A stretch of DNA of 27,353 nt from Gemmatimonadales bacterium UBA2989 (GCA_002346625.1 DEAF01000011.1:1-27353), one strand, 5' to 3'; counted from the stretch's first letter, positions 8,542-17,800 are shown. The notes: generated from the sequence alone by a model not told the origin. Made by a program: numbers and translations.

Positions 8542-8828
8542 AGCTGACCCCGTGATACATGATTATTCGCTCTACGTCCTAAATCACCTACCTCAAAAAA
8601 TTTTAAGACAGCGATAGTACCGATGAAATTGATAAGAGCATAGACTAGAGCAAGATCCAGGAATTCAGGCCTCCCTACAAGAAAACCCAACACAGCTATT
8701 AGAATCACAGTTTTAGTGCCAAACATGTTAAGAGCCATGACTCGATCGTAAACCGTAGGCCCCAGAAGAGCACGTGCCATAGCTAATACCATACTTACTA
8801 ACAAACCTGCTGTAGCAACGATGAACAT
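8538..8828 (-). CDS. mrpF: Na+/H+ antiporter subunit MrpF
   Basis: 96 residues with three TM helices. The block RALLGPTVYDRVMALNMFGT (residues 19-38) is the conserved MrpF/PhaF motif (GPt..DRv.A.n..gt). The ATG shares one base with the TGA stop of mrpE (TGATG), so the two are translationally coupled. Confidence 0.95.
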   Translation of the reverse strand: MFIVATAGLLVSMVLAMARALLGPTVYDRVMALNMFGTKTVILIAVLGFLVGRPEFLDLALVYALINFIGTIAVLKFFEVGDLGRRANNHVSRGQL

Positions 8829-9304
8829 CAGTTAACACCCTCTACCCAAGAAACACGTACGTTCATCTCATCTTCTTCTTGGCGCCCATCCACATCTTCC
8901 CAAGTCAATCCGTGGATCTTTAAATCACAACCGTTAACATCAGTTGTGATAGTGCCAGGTGTCAGCGTTATAGAATTAGCATATATCACACGTCCCAAAT
9001 CAGTCTTCTGTAAAGCTTGGAATCCTGCCATAGTCGGACTAATCGGCAAGCTTGGAGTCAAGATTATCCTGGCCACATTAAGGTTAGATTTCCATATCTC
9101 CTTGAGAAGCCAAGGTGAATATGCGATAAACCTTAACAAAAGAGACAAAGAGATACTTTCGTTATCCAATATGTCCATACGGCGAGCTATGTATACTACC
9201 AATATGCAGGAGAATACTCCTAATCCCAAGAGTAAAGGTGTATAGTGTCCAGACAGAAGAAGCCAAAAAATGAAAAGTACCACCGCTAAGCACACCGATC
9301 TCAC
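8828..9304 (-). CDS. mrpE: Na+/H+ antiporter subunit MrpE
   Basis: 158 residues: two or three N-terminal TM helices followed by a cytoplasmic domain, as in MrpE. Family motifs seen are YSPWLLKEIWKSNLNVARII (67-86) and ANSITLTPGTITTDV (110-124). The start is GTG 9304, supported by AGGAG at 9313-9317 with an 8-base spacer. It is the first gene of the antiporter set; the 70 bases separating it from lptE show no convincing promoter, so the operon may begin further upstream with the lipoprotein genes. Confidence 0.95.
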   Translation of the reverse strand: MRSVCLAVVLFIFWLLLSGHYTPLLLGLGVFSCILVVYIARRMDILDNESISLSLLLRFIAYSPWLLKEIWKSNLNVARIILTPSLPISPTMAGFQALQKTDLGRVIYANSITLTPGTITTDVNGCDLKIHGLTWEDVDGRQEEDEMNVRVSWVEGVN

Positions 9305-9374
9305 CGAAAATACTCCTAGGTTATGTGTTTTAAAAACTCAAAAATAAATGTTTCATCTAAATCAGGGTGCCAAA

Positions 9375-9908
9375 CTACCAATTTGATTGAGCTCCGTCCA
9401 CGATGCGTTGAACAAGCAATTGGATAGCTTCCGCTCGACCGACCTCTTCACTTTCGCTTTCCTCTAGATATTGCCCTTCGCTAGTAAGAGCAAGATCATC
9501 CCATAGTATGACATTCTGATTTATATCGATTAATTCTACTTCCACCCTGATACTGACTTGGCGCTGAAGAACATCAACCTGGTCTCTCTCTTGGCCTGGC
9601 CTGAATAGAGGAGTTGTTAGATCATAGCGAACTATGCGACCTTGGACTATTGCATCTGCAACATCTTCACCAGCATTAGTTATTCCAAGAGCTCGCGGCA
9701 ACTCACGGAGCAACTCATCGTGAACTTCTTGGGTTAGTTCAAAACGGTTAGTATCATTCTCAAACGGTAGAATAGCTACTGTACGGATGTGATCAGGAAA
9801 ACTCCCAGAACGAAAGCTATAATTACATCCAGACAACATCAGAATGGCTATGATGCTCATCATGGCCATTCTGATCAACAAAGCTTCTATCGATCTGATA
9901 ATAATCAT
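9375..9908 (-). CDS. lptE: LptE-like LPS-assembly lipoprotein
   Basis: 177 residues with a lipoprotein signal: hydrophobic segment, lipobox LSGC, lipid-bearing Cys at C28. The mature part follows the LptE-family pattern: CNYSF, then PDHIRTVAILPFENDTNR (38-55), an ADAIVQGRIVRYD stretch, a V-x-I-x-V-x-V-E-L-I-D strand, VILWDDLAL, and a C-terminal helix rich in Glu and Ala with a terminal W. LptE plugs the LptD barrel and helps insert LPS in the outer leaflet. It follows the LolA/LolB-like lipoprotein by 13 bases. Sequence conservation in this family is low, but the order of motifs is convincing. Confidence 0.8.
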   Translation of the reverse strand: MIIIRSIEALLIRMAMMSIIAILMLSGCNYSFRSGSFPDHIRTVAILPFENDTNRFELTQEVHDELLRELPRALGITNAGEDVADAIVQGRIVRYDLTTPLFRPGQERDQVDVLQRQVSIRVEVELIDINQNVILWDDLALTSEGQYLEESESEEVGRAEAIQLLVQRIVDGAQSNW

Positions 9909-9921
9909 ACTTCTCTAATCT

Positions 9922-10620
9922 TCATTTGTGAGGGCTCCATATATTACTAGGATAAGGATCCATATATTCCACATTTTTGACAGTTATCTTAACTTCCCGG
10001 AATGACCCCAGATTGCGGTATACAGCCTCGCTAGGCAACTCCCATCCTATTTCATGATCCAGGGAAACCCGGTGTAAGACACTCCCACCTCGAAAAAGCT
10101 CAACTCCTACTATCTTGTCACCAATAATTTGATACCATAGTTCATTATCATCGTCAATTTTATATCCCAGGGTTGTAATCTCACCCTTCTTCCCTGCACC
10201 CAAAAGTTCTAAGCTGTCACCAGGTTTGAAGACACCCATAGATGCCCACAATAAAGGAGGAGCAGGGATAACCTGCATAGGAGTTTCTCGAGGAGCACGA
10301 AGATCGTTGTCTACTAAAGCTACGGCTAAGAGAGTTTCCCCATTATCTAAGAATAGATCTAAGCGTGCTCGATCAGGAGGCTCAAGACGGGCAACACCTT
10401 CGCCACCTACGCGTAGATTGGGTTCGCGTATACTCCAATTGAAAACTACTCGACTAGCACGTGGGAACGGATTACCAATCTTAGTAGAGGCCACTACCTG
10501 ATTTGAATCTAAAATTGGAGAAATAGATGGGGGGAGTGAGCCTCCACAGGATATCCCCATTACAGTAGATGCCCAAAGCAACAACATAAATCCAGATTTA
10601 AGGTATGATATTATAGTCAT
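9922..10620 (-). CDS. Predicted outer-membrane lipoprotein, LolA/LolB-like fold
   Basis: 232 residues with an N-terminal hydrophobic signal and a likely lipidation Cys at C25 (GISC, an imperfect lipobox). The mature part is beta-rich: the run VVFNWSIREPNLRVGGEGVA followed by RARLDLFLDNGETLLAVALV is like the LolB/DUF4292-type beta sheet, and a later GAGKKGEITTLGYKIDD segment fits the same barrel-like half. I assign the fold by pattern, not by strong motif. It is the first gene of the minus-strand block, divergent from lpxH, and just upstream of lptE, so an envelope-assembly role is reasonable. Confidence 0.6.
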   Translation of the reverse strand: MTIISYLKSGFMLLLWASTVMGISCGGSLPPSISPILDSNQVVASTKIGNPFPRASRVVFNWSIREPNLRVGGEGVARLEPPDRARLDLFLDNGETLLAVALVDNDLRAPRETPMQVIPAPPLLWASMGVFKPGDSLELLGAGKKGEITTLGYKIDDDNELWYQIIGDKIVGVELFRGGSVLHRVSLDHEIGWELPSEAVYRNLGSFREVKITVKNVEYMDPYPSNIWSPHK

Positions 10621-10773
10621 GAGAAATCCATCTATGATTTCCCTCTTGTGATTTATAGATATTTGTAAAAAATAAAATGACTCACAAAAATCCTAATTCT
10701 CAATCGACCATCATAAAATCTCTCTACAATCTATCTTATCATAGCAATAAGCCCAGGTTACATTAAAATCCAC

Positions 10774-11517
10774 ATGCTAGACAAAACGATACATATCGCA
10801 AGTGATATACATCTTGGAATAGTTCCTAGAGATACTGAAGACTCCTTCCTAAGATGGCTAGAATATTCGGGGGCTGTAGCTTCAGACCTCATCCTCAACG
10901 GTGACCTATTTGATTTTTGGTTTGAATTTCGATCAGGAATTCCTAAAGGTCACGAACGAGTGTTAGAAGCACTCAGAAATCTTATAGATTCCGGAATTCC
11001 AGTGACACTTATGGGAGGTAATCACGACTGGTGGGGAGGACCGTTCTTGACCGAAGAGATCGGAGTAACCTTCTTACGCAATCCTGTAATTATGGATCTT
11101 GCTGGATTCCGTACTTTTATAGCTCATGGAGACGGTCTTGGGCGTGGAAACTTTGGGTATCGTATCCTTCGTATGATGCTACGCAACCGTATGATAATAA
11201 GATCTTTCCAATGGCTAGATCCCGACTTAGGAACAGCTTTAGGAAATCGTATTTCTATGACAAAGCATAGACTTAATAGCCCAGAGCCATCTGATGGAGA
11301 ACACATTCGATCAAGGGTGCTCCAAGAATGGGGGCAACAAAAATTAAAAGATAATCAAGAGCTAAATCTCGTAGTTTTGGGACACACCCATGTACCCATC
11401 ATTGAAGAAATAGGATCTGAACGCTACTACGTGAACGTTGGAGACTGGGTAAACCACCGCAGTTATTTAGTATTGCAAAAAGATGAAAAGCCGACGCTCA
11501 AGGAATGGAAAGGATAG
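10774..11517 (+). CDS. lpxH: UDP-2,3-diacylglucosamine diphosphatase (LpxH-type)
   Basis: 247 residues, calcineurin-like metallophosphoesterase of the LpxH type. It cleaves UDP-2,3-diacylglucosamine to lipid X in lipid A synthesis, at the cytoplasmic face of the inner membrane. All metal-binding motifs are present in order: DIHLG (D11, H13), GDLFDFWFEFR (43-53), GGNHDWWGG (81-89), AHGDG (117-121) and GHTHVP (203-208). The Shine-Dalgarno before ATG 10774 is weak. It is divergent from the lipoprotein pair and convergent with the DUF5683 gene. The LpxH-type FDFWFEFR stretch separates it from generic phosphoesterases. Confidence 0.87.
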   Translation: MLDKTIHIASDIHLGIVPRDTEDSFLRWLEYSGAVASDLILNGDLFDFWFEFRSGIPKGHERVLEALRNLIDSGIPVTLMGGNHDWWGGPFLTEEIGVTFLRNPVIMDLAGFRTFIAHGDGLGRGNFGYRILRMMLRNRMIIRSFQWLDPDLGTALGNRISMTKHRLNSPEPSDGEHIRSRVLQEWGQQKLKDNQELNLVVLGHTHVPIIEEIGSERYYVNVGDWVNHRSYLVLQKDEKPTLKEWKG

Positions 11518-11593
11518 CAATATTTATTAAATTCAGATATCTAATCTAAGGGCATAAAGTTTCAAGCGTCCGAACCTTCCGATCCTAACCTGT

Positions 11594-12253
11594 TCATGTG
11601 CCATCTCTCCTAACTGACCTTGATCTGTTAGGGCGAAAAGGATCAAAAGATAAAGAAAACATTAACTCCATTCCCATATCCGGAGAGGATCGGATCTTGG
11701 TTTCCAAGGGTTCTGGAAAATCTGCTAAGTGAGCAGCTACAAAAGCATCTGCACCACCAAGAACAAGGAAGAAAATCCCTAAAGCAATCCAGTCTTCTTT
11801 CTGTTGCGAACGGCTCTCTACTAACTCTTCTGCATCCTGCACCCCAGGATCTTTGTCAATAAGGCTTTCAATATCAACATTGTCCGCAAAACCCTCATTT
11901 GATATCCGTACTTTAGCCTGCTCTCGTCTTAGTGACAAACTATTTCTGGCACTCTTCAAAGTCCTAGAAGTTTTAAGTACCATCCAGAGATTCATGGACT
12001 CTACAGCAAAATAAAATCCCCCCCGATTAGGTGATCCCACCGCAGCCTGTCCCCATCCCGGGATTATTACAGAACGGAGGAATGCACCACCGGCATTATG
12101 TCGACGAGGGGCACTGACAGAATCAGATGTAGTATCATTCTGTGCAAAAGCAGATGACGGCACAGTTAGGGGATATGCCACGACTAATGTACAAGTGAAA
12201 ATTTTAACCCAACCGGAGATTGATTTTTTCAACCTAAATAGATCCCTGACCAT
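11594..12253 (-). CDS. DUF5683-type exported/membrane protein
   Basis: 219 residues. A signal peptide ends near SAFA|Q (residue 37). The core GGAFLRSVIIPGWGQ (55-69) is the signature S-x-x-x-P-G-W-G-Q of DUF5683, followed by a hydrophobic segment, a charged helical region (about 95-155) and a second hydrophobic stretch (about 157-175). The last 45 residues resemble a short beta-strand ending. The molecular function is unknown; such proteins are common in Bacteroidota, Gemmatimonadota and relatives. ATG 12253 has no good Shine-Dalgarno; the in-frame TTG six codons later is an alternative. Confidence 0.75.
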   Translation of the reverse strand: MVRDLFRLKKSISGWVKIFTCTLVVAYPLTVPSSAFAQNDTTSDSVSAPRRHNAGGAFLRSVIIPGWGQAAVGSPNRGGFYFAVESMNLWMVLKTSRTLKSARNSLSLRREQAKVRISNEGFADNVDIESLIDKDPGVQDAEELVESRSQQKEDWIALGIFFLVLGGADAFVAAHLADFPEPLETKIRSSPDMGMELMFSLSFDPFRPNRSRSVRRDGT

Positions 12254-12413
12254 TATTACACAAATTATAAACTATACCCCGAATAAACTGTCTTGAGATG
12301 ATATTACGCCTTATAGAACAAAAGGCTCCAGCTCAGTTGAACACAGAGATAAGGTCTTAATGGTATGGACCTTAATATTATAGAGAAGTCTTAACTAAAA
12401 ATATCCGACTTTC

Positions 12414-12605
12414 CTAGAAAAAGCAGACCATGTCTTGAGCGCAGCATAAGGGTGATTTTATCATGCCGTGTCCCTCGGGACATTTGGAAACTTCTACCGT
12501 ATTCCCATCATCCTTAGTTAGCGTATCGTGAATGAGTTCTTCGCCACAGTGTCCGCAAGTTATGTTAACGCTCATACCACATTTATCACATGTGTAAGCA
12601 TCCAT
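12414..12605 (-). CDS. Small Cys-rich (zinc-ribbon-like) protein
   Basis: 63 residues with nine cysteines. These form CDKC (6-9), CGHC (17-20), then C42 in SKCPEGHG, CC at 53-54 and a last Cys at residue 61. This suggests a double zinc ribbon or other metal site; no catalytic domain is seen. The start has AGAGAGAT nearby. It lies about 100 bases downstream of tRNA-Sec on the same strand and upstream of the DUF5683 gene. I recall similar tiny Cys-rich proteins in environmental bacteria but no known function. Confidence 0.7.
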   Translation of the reverse strand: MDAYTCDKCGMSVNITCGHCGEELIHDTLTKDDGNTVEVSKCPEGHGMIKSPLCCAQDMVCFF

Positions 12606-12708
12606 TGGAGATCTCTCTTATCGGATTGTAGGACATATTATGTAATGAAGAAATAAAAGAATTAGGCAACATAGAAAAGACCCATCATAATTTGGAAAGC
12701 TCTAGATG

Positions 12709-12805
12709 TGGCGGGGACGTGTGGGAATCGAACCCACCAACCCGGAGTTCAACCGGGCAAGCTAGTTTTGAAGACCAGTGGGGCCACCAGACCCCATCCG
12801 CCCCC
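12709..12805 (-). tRNA. selC: tRNA-Sec (anticodon UCA)
   Basis: Read on the minus strand, the 97 bases fold as a bacterial selenocysteine tRNA. The acceptor stem is GGGGGCGG against ACGTCCCC (7 pairs including one G-U, plus a G-A at the eighth position). The D stem is 6 bp, GGGGTC/GGCCCC, with the 4-base loop TGGT. The anticodon stem CTGGT/ACTAG carries loop CTTCAAA, giving anticodon TCA. A long variable arm closes with CCCGG/CCGGG. The T arm is GTGGG-TTCGATT-CCCAC, then discriminator G and an encoded CCA. The 8+5 acceptor/T geometry and 6-bp D stem are diagnostic of bacterial tRNA-Sec. The selA, selB and selD genes are not in the window. Confidence 0.95.
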
Positions 12806-12855
12806 CCTACCCCACATTATAAAAGATAATAATACCCGAAAATCCAAGTTATTAT

Positions 12856-13242
12856 TTAATCCTTAAGGGCAATTACATCTATCTCCACGCCCACATCTTT
12901 GGGCAAACCAGCCACTTCTACCGTTGCCCTGGCAGGCCGATGATCACCAAAATATTCAGCATACACCGCATTCATATCTGTAAACGTATCGAGGTCAGTC
13001 AAATAAACAGTGGTTTTTACAACTTTATCCAAGGAGCTACCCGCAGATTCAAGAACTGCTTTTAGATTACTCAACACCTGATCAGTCTGAACTGACACAT
13101 CCCCCTCAATCACTTCTCCAGTCGAAGGTTGTATAGGTATTTGTCCTGAAGCAAAAACCCATTCTCCTACAACCACAGCTTGTGAGTATGGGCCTATGGC
13201 CTCAGGAGCATCAGTAGTGTGCACTATATTAAAGTTATACAT
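12856..13242 (-). CDS. ridA: RidA family enamine/imine deaminase
   Basis: 128 residues, the standard length. RidA hydrolyses reactive enamines/imines such as 2-aminoacrylate released by PLP-dependent dehydratases. The signature is present: APEAIGPYSQA (12-22), FASGQIP (30-36) and RPARATVEVAGLPKDVGVEI (102-121). Active-site R105 and E120 match the E. coli numbering. AGAGG lies 9-10 bases before ATG 13242. Just upstream on the same strand is a PLP enzyme of the D-serine dehydratase / D-threonine aldolase type, which could be the source of its substrate. Confidence 0.94.
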   Translation of the reverse strand: MYNFNIVHTTDAPEAIGPYSQAVVVGEWVFASGQIPIQPSTGEVIEGDVSVQTDQVLSNLKAVLESAGSSLDKVVKTTVYLTDLDTFTDMNAVYAEYFGDHRPARATVEVAGLPKDVGVEIDVIALKD

Positions 13243-13367
13243 AAGATAAAGCCTCTTAATTTTATATAAAACAATAACTTACAATTTTATATTTTCTATT
13301 AAATTATAGTATCTCAAGAAATAGCAACCGCCTACTTAATGCCACTAAGCCAGATTTCATCTGACAA

Positions 13368-14477
13368 CTAAATAGTGATATCGAAAAACTGCCTACCTCG
13401 AGCTTCGAGAGGCCAACTCTCCAAAGCTCCGTCAACTAAAACTAGTAACTCATCCTGAAGATTGACGGACACACATACGTGATTTGGAAGTACCCGTACC
13501 CTTTCTCCAACCTTAGGACGCCAATCACTCATACTAATATCAAGGACTCCGTGTTCTTCTGAAATCTCCCTCAACTCCACCTCAGGATGATCCAAAAGAA
13601 CAGCGAACCCCCCATCTTTTCCCCATGATTCCTTGGCAAGTGATTTGGATCCCGCATCAATAACAGCCCGGCCATTCACTGACGTACTAACTACCGTAGA
13701 CAAAACTGTATAAGCCATGTCGTCAAGATCGGCCACGCCAGTAGTGATACTTTCTCGGTCAAAGAATATAGAAGTCCCACTTCGAATCTCTGTGAGGCCA
13801 GGGACTTCATGGCTACGCCATAGCGTTGGAGTGGAACCGCCACTCACCACTTCTGGAGATAATCCTTCGAGACCTAGAGTCTCGTATAAGTTCCGGAGGC
13901 TTGTAGCCAAAGATTCAATCCCTGCATCTTGTTTTTCTTGTGGATTACGAATATGGCCAGGATAAAACATAATTCCTGCGTACTCTACACTCTTGAATTT
14001 CCTGATACGTTTTGCAAGCCAAACAACATCTTCTTTGTTACCTAGACCCACCCTGCCCATGCCAAGATCCATTTCTACTAAAACTTTGACAGTCCTTCCT
14101 GCTTTCAGCGCAGCGGAGGCAACAGCTTCAAGGGCTTTTTCTGAATCAATCCCAACGGTAATTTGAACCCGATTAGGTATAGCCATAACTCGATCCAGTT
14201 TCGAGTCTCCTATAATAGGATATGCCAAAAGAAGATCGTCGCATACCATAGACATAACTTCTGCTTCCCGAGGAGTAGCCACAGTCAAACCCTGCGCCCC
14301 AGATTCAATCTGTAAGCGTGCTAAACTAATGCACTTATGAGTTTTAACGTGTGGGCGCCATGAAATACCATGCTGACGACAATACGTGATTATCCGTAAC
14401 AAATTATCCCTGACCTTGCCCAGATCAGCGACTCCAGCTGGAGTTTCAACATTTACTAATGAAGAATGCACAGACAT
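13368..14477 (-). CDS. Fold-III PLP enzyme, D-threonine aldolase / D-serine dehydratase family
   Basis: 369 residues. The alanine-racemase-like N-terminal barrel has the PLP lysine in WRPHVKTHK (K45, the same number as in chicken D-serine dehydratase). EMDLGMGRVG (135-144), SGGSTPT (212-218) and IDAGSKSL (273-280) are further family motifs. The C-terminal metal-binding motif LPNHVCVSV provides H333 and C335, equivalents of the zinc ligands. The enzyme should be cytoplasmic, acting on D-serine or D-3-hydroxy-amino acids; the sequence does not decide between dehydration and aldol cleavage. No Shine-Dalgarno is seen before ATG 14477. ridA follows 125 bases downstream. Confidence 0.87.
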   Translation of the reverse strand: MSVHSSLVNVETPAGVADLGKVRDNLLRIITYCRQHGISWRPHVKTHKCISLARLQIESGAQGLTVATPREAEVMSMVCDDLLLAYPIIGDSKLDRVMAIPNRVQITVGIDSEKALEAVASAALKAGRTVKVLVEMDLGMGRVGLGNKEDVVWLAKRIRKFKSVEYAGIMFYPGHIRNPQEKQDAGIESLATSLRNLYETLGLEGLSPEVVSGGSTPTLWRSHEVPGLTEIRSGTSIFFDRESITTGVADLDDMAYTVLSTVVSTSVNGRAVIDAGSKSLAKESWGKDGGFAVLLDHPEVELREISEEHGVLDISMSDWRPKVGERVRVLPNHVCVSVNLQDELLVLVDGALESWPLEARGRQFFDITI

Positions 14478-14824
14478 ATATAATGTGATAGATAGTTAAT
14501 CAGTTAAAAACACCTTCAAGGGTGGAGAAAACTATGGCTCATCCTCAATGATAACATAGATTCCCAAAAGGGGTTACATGTGGGGATAGTTTGTCGATCT
14601 GGACAGAAATCTTGCGACAGTGGCACAACTCGGCAAAGACCCAATAGTTTAATCCATCCACTCGGATTATGAATTTTCTTATAGAACACTTGCCTTGAAC
14701 AACTAGGGATTAGAACTTGAAAATCTATTTTGCAGAATCTTTAAGTTGAGCATTGGTTCGGCAAAGCAGTACTTTAGTATCCTACAGATAGTTTTACACT
14801 AGTCTGTCACAGATGAGGTGTTAC
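14478..14824. other. Intergenic region between divergent genes
   Basis: 347 bases between the PLP enzyme (minus) and the barrel protein (plus). I see no coding frame, tRNA or known small RNA. It should hold the promoters for both genes; a weak plus-strand candidate is TTGGTT (14754-14759), a 16-base spacer, then TAGTAT (14776-14781), far from consensus. A 9-base direct repeat, TCGGCAAAG, occurs at 14630 and 14758 and may be chance. Confidence 0.5.
14815..14820 (+). promoter_or_regulatory. Shine-Dalgarno GAGGTG deciding the start at 14825
   Basis: GAGGTG overlaps a first ATG at 14813 but sits 4-6 bases before the second ATG at 14825. Starting at 14825 also gives a better signal peptide (MKLPNRAW then a hydrophobic run). 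Confidence 0.65.
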
Positions 14825-17800
14825 ATGAAGTTACCTAACCGAGCTTGGGCTGTGAATTCTATTACTTGCCTGATATCTGCTGTAGCTGTATTGCCAGCTT
14901 TAATTACTACACCGACTCCCGCATCTGCCCAGTACTTTGGAAGGAATAAAGTCCAGTACGAGACTTTTGAATTCAAAGTTCTCAAAACACCACACTTCGA
15001 TATCCACTTCTATCCCGAAGAAGGTGAGGCAGTTGAAGACGCAGCACGTATGGGCGAACGCTGGTATGAGCGTCTGGCACGTATGTTTCAACATGAATTC
15101 GAGGAGCCAAAGCCCCTAATACTTTATGCAGACCATCCTGACTTCCAACAAACTAATACACTCAGGGGATCTATTAGCGAAGGAACTGGCGGGGTTACAG
15201 AATCACTTAAAAATCGTGTAATCATGCCTCTAACTGGATCTTATTCAGATACAGATCACGTGCTTGGTCACGAGTTGGTACATGCATTTCAGTACAACGT
15301 AGCACAGGGCCGTTCTGGGGTAGGGATTCAAGGGTTGTCTCTTTTGCCACTTTGGTTGGTTGAAGGGATGGCAGAATATTTATCGGTAGGACGTGAAGAC
15401 CCCCTTACTGCCATGTGGTTGAGAGATGCCATAAGACGAGAAGAGCTCCCAACTATAGAACAGATGACGAAAGAGCGTCGCTTCTTCCCTTACCGTTTTG
15501 GTCAAGCCTTGTGGGCCTATATAGGCGGAACTTACGGAGACGAAAAAGTAGTAGATTTGTATAGAAGATCTCTCAGTGCTGGCTGGGAACCGGCAATAGA
15601 ACAGGTTCTTGGCATATCTTCTGAAGACCTGTCCATTGAGTGGCGGAATACAATAGAAAATGAATACTTCCCTTTAATGGGTGGGCGGCAAGCCCCCGGT
15701 GAATCCGGGGCACTACTCCTTGCCCCATCAACGGGAGCTGGAAAACAAAATGTCTCTCCTTCTGTGAGTCCTGATGGCAAGCTTGTGGCTTTCCTTTCTG
15801 AAAAAGATCTCTTCAGCATCGATCTTTTCATTGCTGACGCTCGTACAGGTGAGATAAAGCGCAAACTCGTCAGCGCAAATGCCGACCCTCACTTCGATGC
15901 TCTCCGTTTCGTAGACTCTGCTGGGGACTGGTCACCTGATGCAGAGAAATTCGTATTTACGGTTTTCGCTGAAGGTGACAACGAATTGGCTATCGTAGAC
16001 GTTAGTAGTGGTAACATCGATATGAAAATCGACCTGGACGATATAGGAGCCATATCCAGCCCCGCCTGGTCTCCGGATGGAAGACATATAGCCTTTTCAG
16101 GATTGAAAGGCGGAGTAAGTGATATCTACGCCTGGGAAATAGAATCTGGCTCCTTGAGACAACTCACTAATGATAAATTCTCAGATCTTCAGCCTGCTTG
16201 GTCGCCCGACAGTAACAACATCGTCTTTGTTTCAGATAGAAACAAAATTACCGATTTTGAAAATCTTCAATATGCTAAGTCTCAAATTGCTTTTGTGAAC
16301 GTTAGCACCGGTGACATTGATACGATTGAAATATTCGGCAATGTGAAACATATCAATCCTCAATACGCACCTGATGGCAGAAGTTTTTACTTCGTTTCTG
16401 ACCAAGATGGCTTCAGTGACATCTATCAATATGAATTCGACACTAAAGACATTCGGCGTATAACACGTCTGTCTACAGCAGTAAGCGGTATCACAGCGAT
16501 GTCTCCTGCTATCTCAGTGGCCCGTCAAGCAGGGACAATAATTTTCACTGTATTCGATGCCTTTGAGTTTCATGTCTACAGTTTGCAAGCTGGTGAAGCT
16601 AACGCCGGTGGCCAGGCAGTCACGAGATACGCAGAGAAACAACCTGGGCGACTCCTGCCTCCAGGATCTCCAACACAATCTAGCCGTATAGCTAATTACC
16701 TGTCAGATAAACAGACGGGGTTAGAACCCACTGGAACCTTCCTTGTAGAGAATGCTGTCGATTACGATTCTTCTCTTAGCCTAGATTTTATAGGGCAACC
16801 ATCTCTGGGCGTAGGAACAGACCGATTTGGAAGTTATGTGGGTGGTGGTGCTTCAGCATTTTTTAGCGATATGCTCGGCAATCGATCTTTAGGAGTAAGC
16901 CTCCAAGCTAACGGTACTTATAAGGATATAGGGGGACAGGTTTTCTACCTGAACCAAGCAAAACGACTGAATTGGGGAGCTTCAGCCGGAAGAATTCCTT
17001 ATATGATGGGCTACTGGACTTACGGAACAGATGCTGAAGGTTATTCTTACCAAGGTTTGTTACGCCAACGAATCTCTGTGGCCCAAACCAGCCTTCTCTT
17101 CGCATATCCTTTTTCAACCACCAGACGGATTGAAGGTAACATAGGAGTTCAGCGATGGTCTTTTGACCTAGAAGAAGATAGATATTACTTCACTGGACTT
17201 GGAAGCTACTACTATGACGTTGACCGAGTGACCCTTGCGTGGAGAGATCCGATTAATTTGGCTTCCGCATCCATCGCTTTTGTAGGTGATAATTCTATCA
17301 CCGGATTTACGTCACCTGTTGATGGGGGGCGTTTCAGGCTGGAATTAGGCCCAACACTTGGACAGCTAAATTTTGCATCAGTTGTTGCAGATTTCCGACG
17401 CTATTTTCCATTGACCAGAAATCTAACATTTGCAGCTAGAGGACTTCACTTTGGGCGTTATGGGAGCCAGCTCGATACGAATCGTAGTACAGCAGCAATA
17501 CAGCCATACTTCTTGGGGTGGGAAACATTCGTACGCGGATACTCCTATGAGAGTATTACACCGCAGGAATGTGAAGTTGCTTCCATAGAACCAGGTTCCG
17601 TAGCTGGCAACTGTCCCGTCTTTGACCGCTTGTTCGGACACAGATTGGCTGTAGCTAATCTCGAAATGCGAATACCGCTATTCGGAACTCCTCAATTCGG
17701 TCTCTTGGAATTCTCTTATCTGCCAACTGAATTACTATTCTTCGCAGACGCTGGAATGGCTTGGAACAATATTGAAGAAGTAGAGTTAGATTTCGTACGA

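Larger units (their letters stand above)
1..9304 (-). other. Predicted 13-gene operon: Mrp antiporter, hemC, rph, rdgB
   Basis: From mrpE to rdgB all genes lie on the minus strand, with junctions of -4 to +8 bases inside the antiporter and hemC block, then 18 and 31 bases to rph and rdgB. No hairpin followed by a T-run is seen at any junction, so one transcript is likely. This is an inference from spacing; an internal promoter before hemC cannot be excluded. Confidence 0.7.

Noticed and set aside
9366..9373. TTGGCACC on the minus strand, like the left half of a sigma-54 promoter before mrpE
   Set aside because: The required GC dinucleotide at the -12 position is missing (TTTAG follows), so it is probably chance.
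178..11574. 11-base repeat AAGCGTCCGAA at 178 and 11564
   Set aside because: Only two copies, in unrelated contexts, with no flanking similarity.
12351..12373. AAGGTC / GACCTT inverted repeat after the zinc-ribbon gene, considered as a terminator
   Set aside because: Only 6 bp with an 11-base loop, and no T-run on the minus strand.
9375..14477. UGA-recoded selenoprotein near tRNA-Sec
   Set aside because: All nearby genes have full family length, and extending past their stops gives no further conserved coding sequence.
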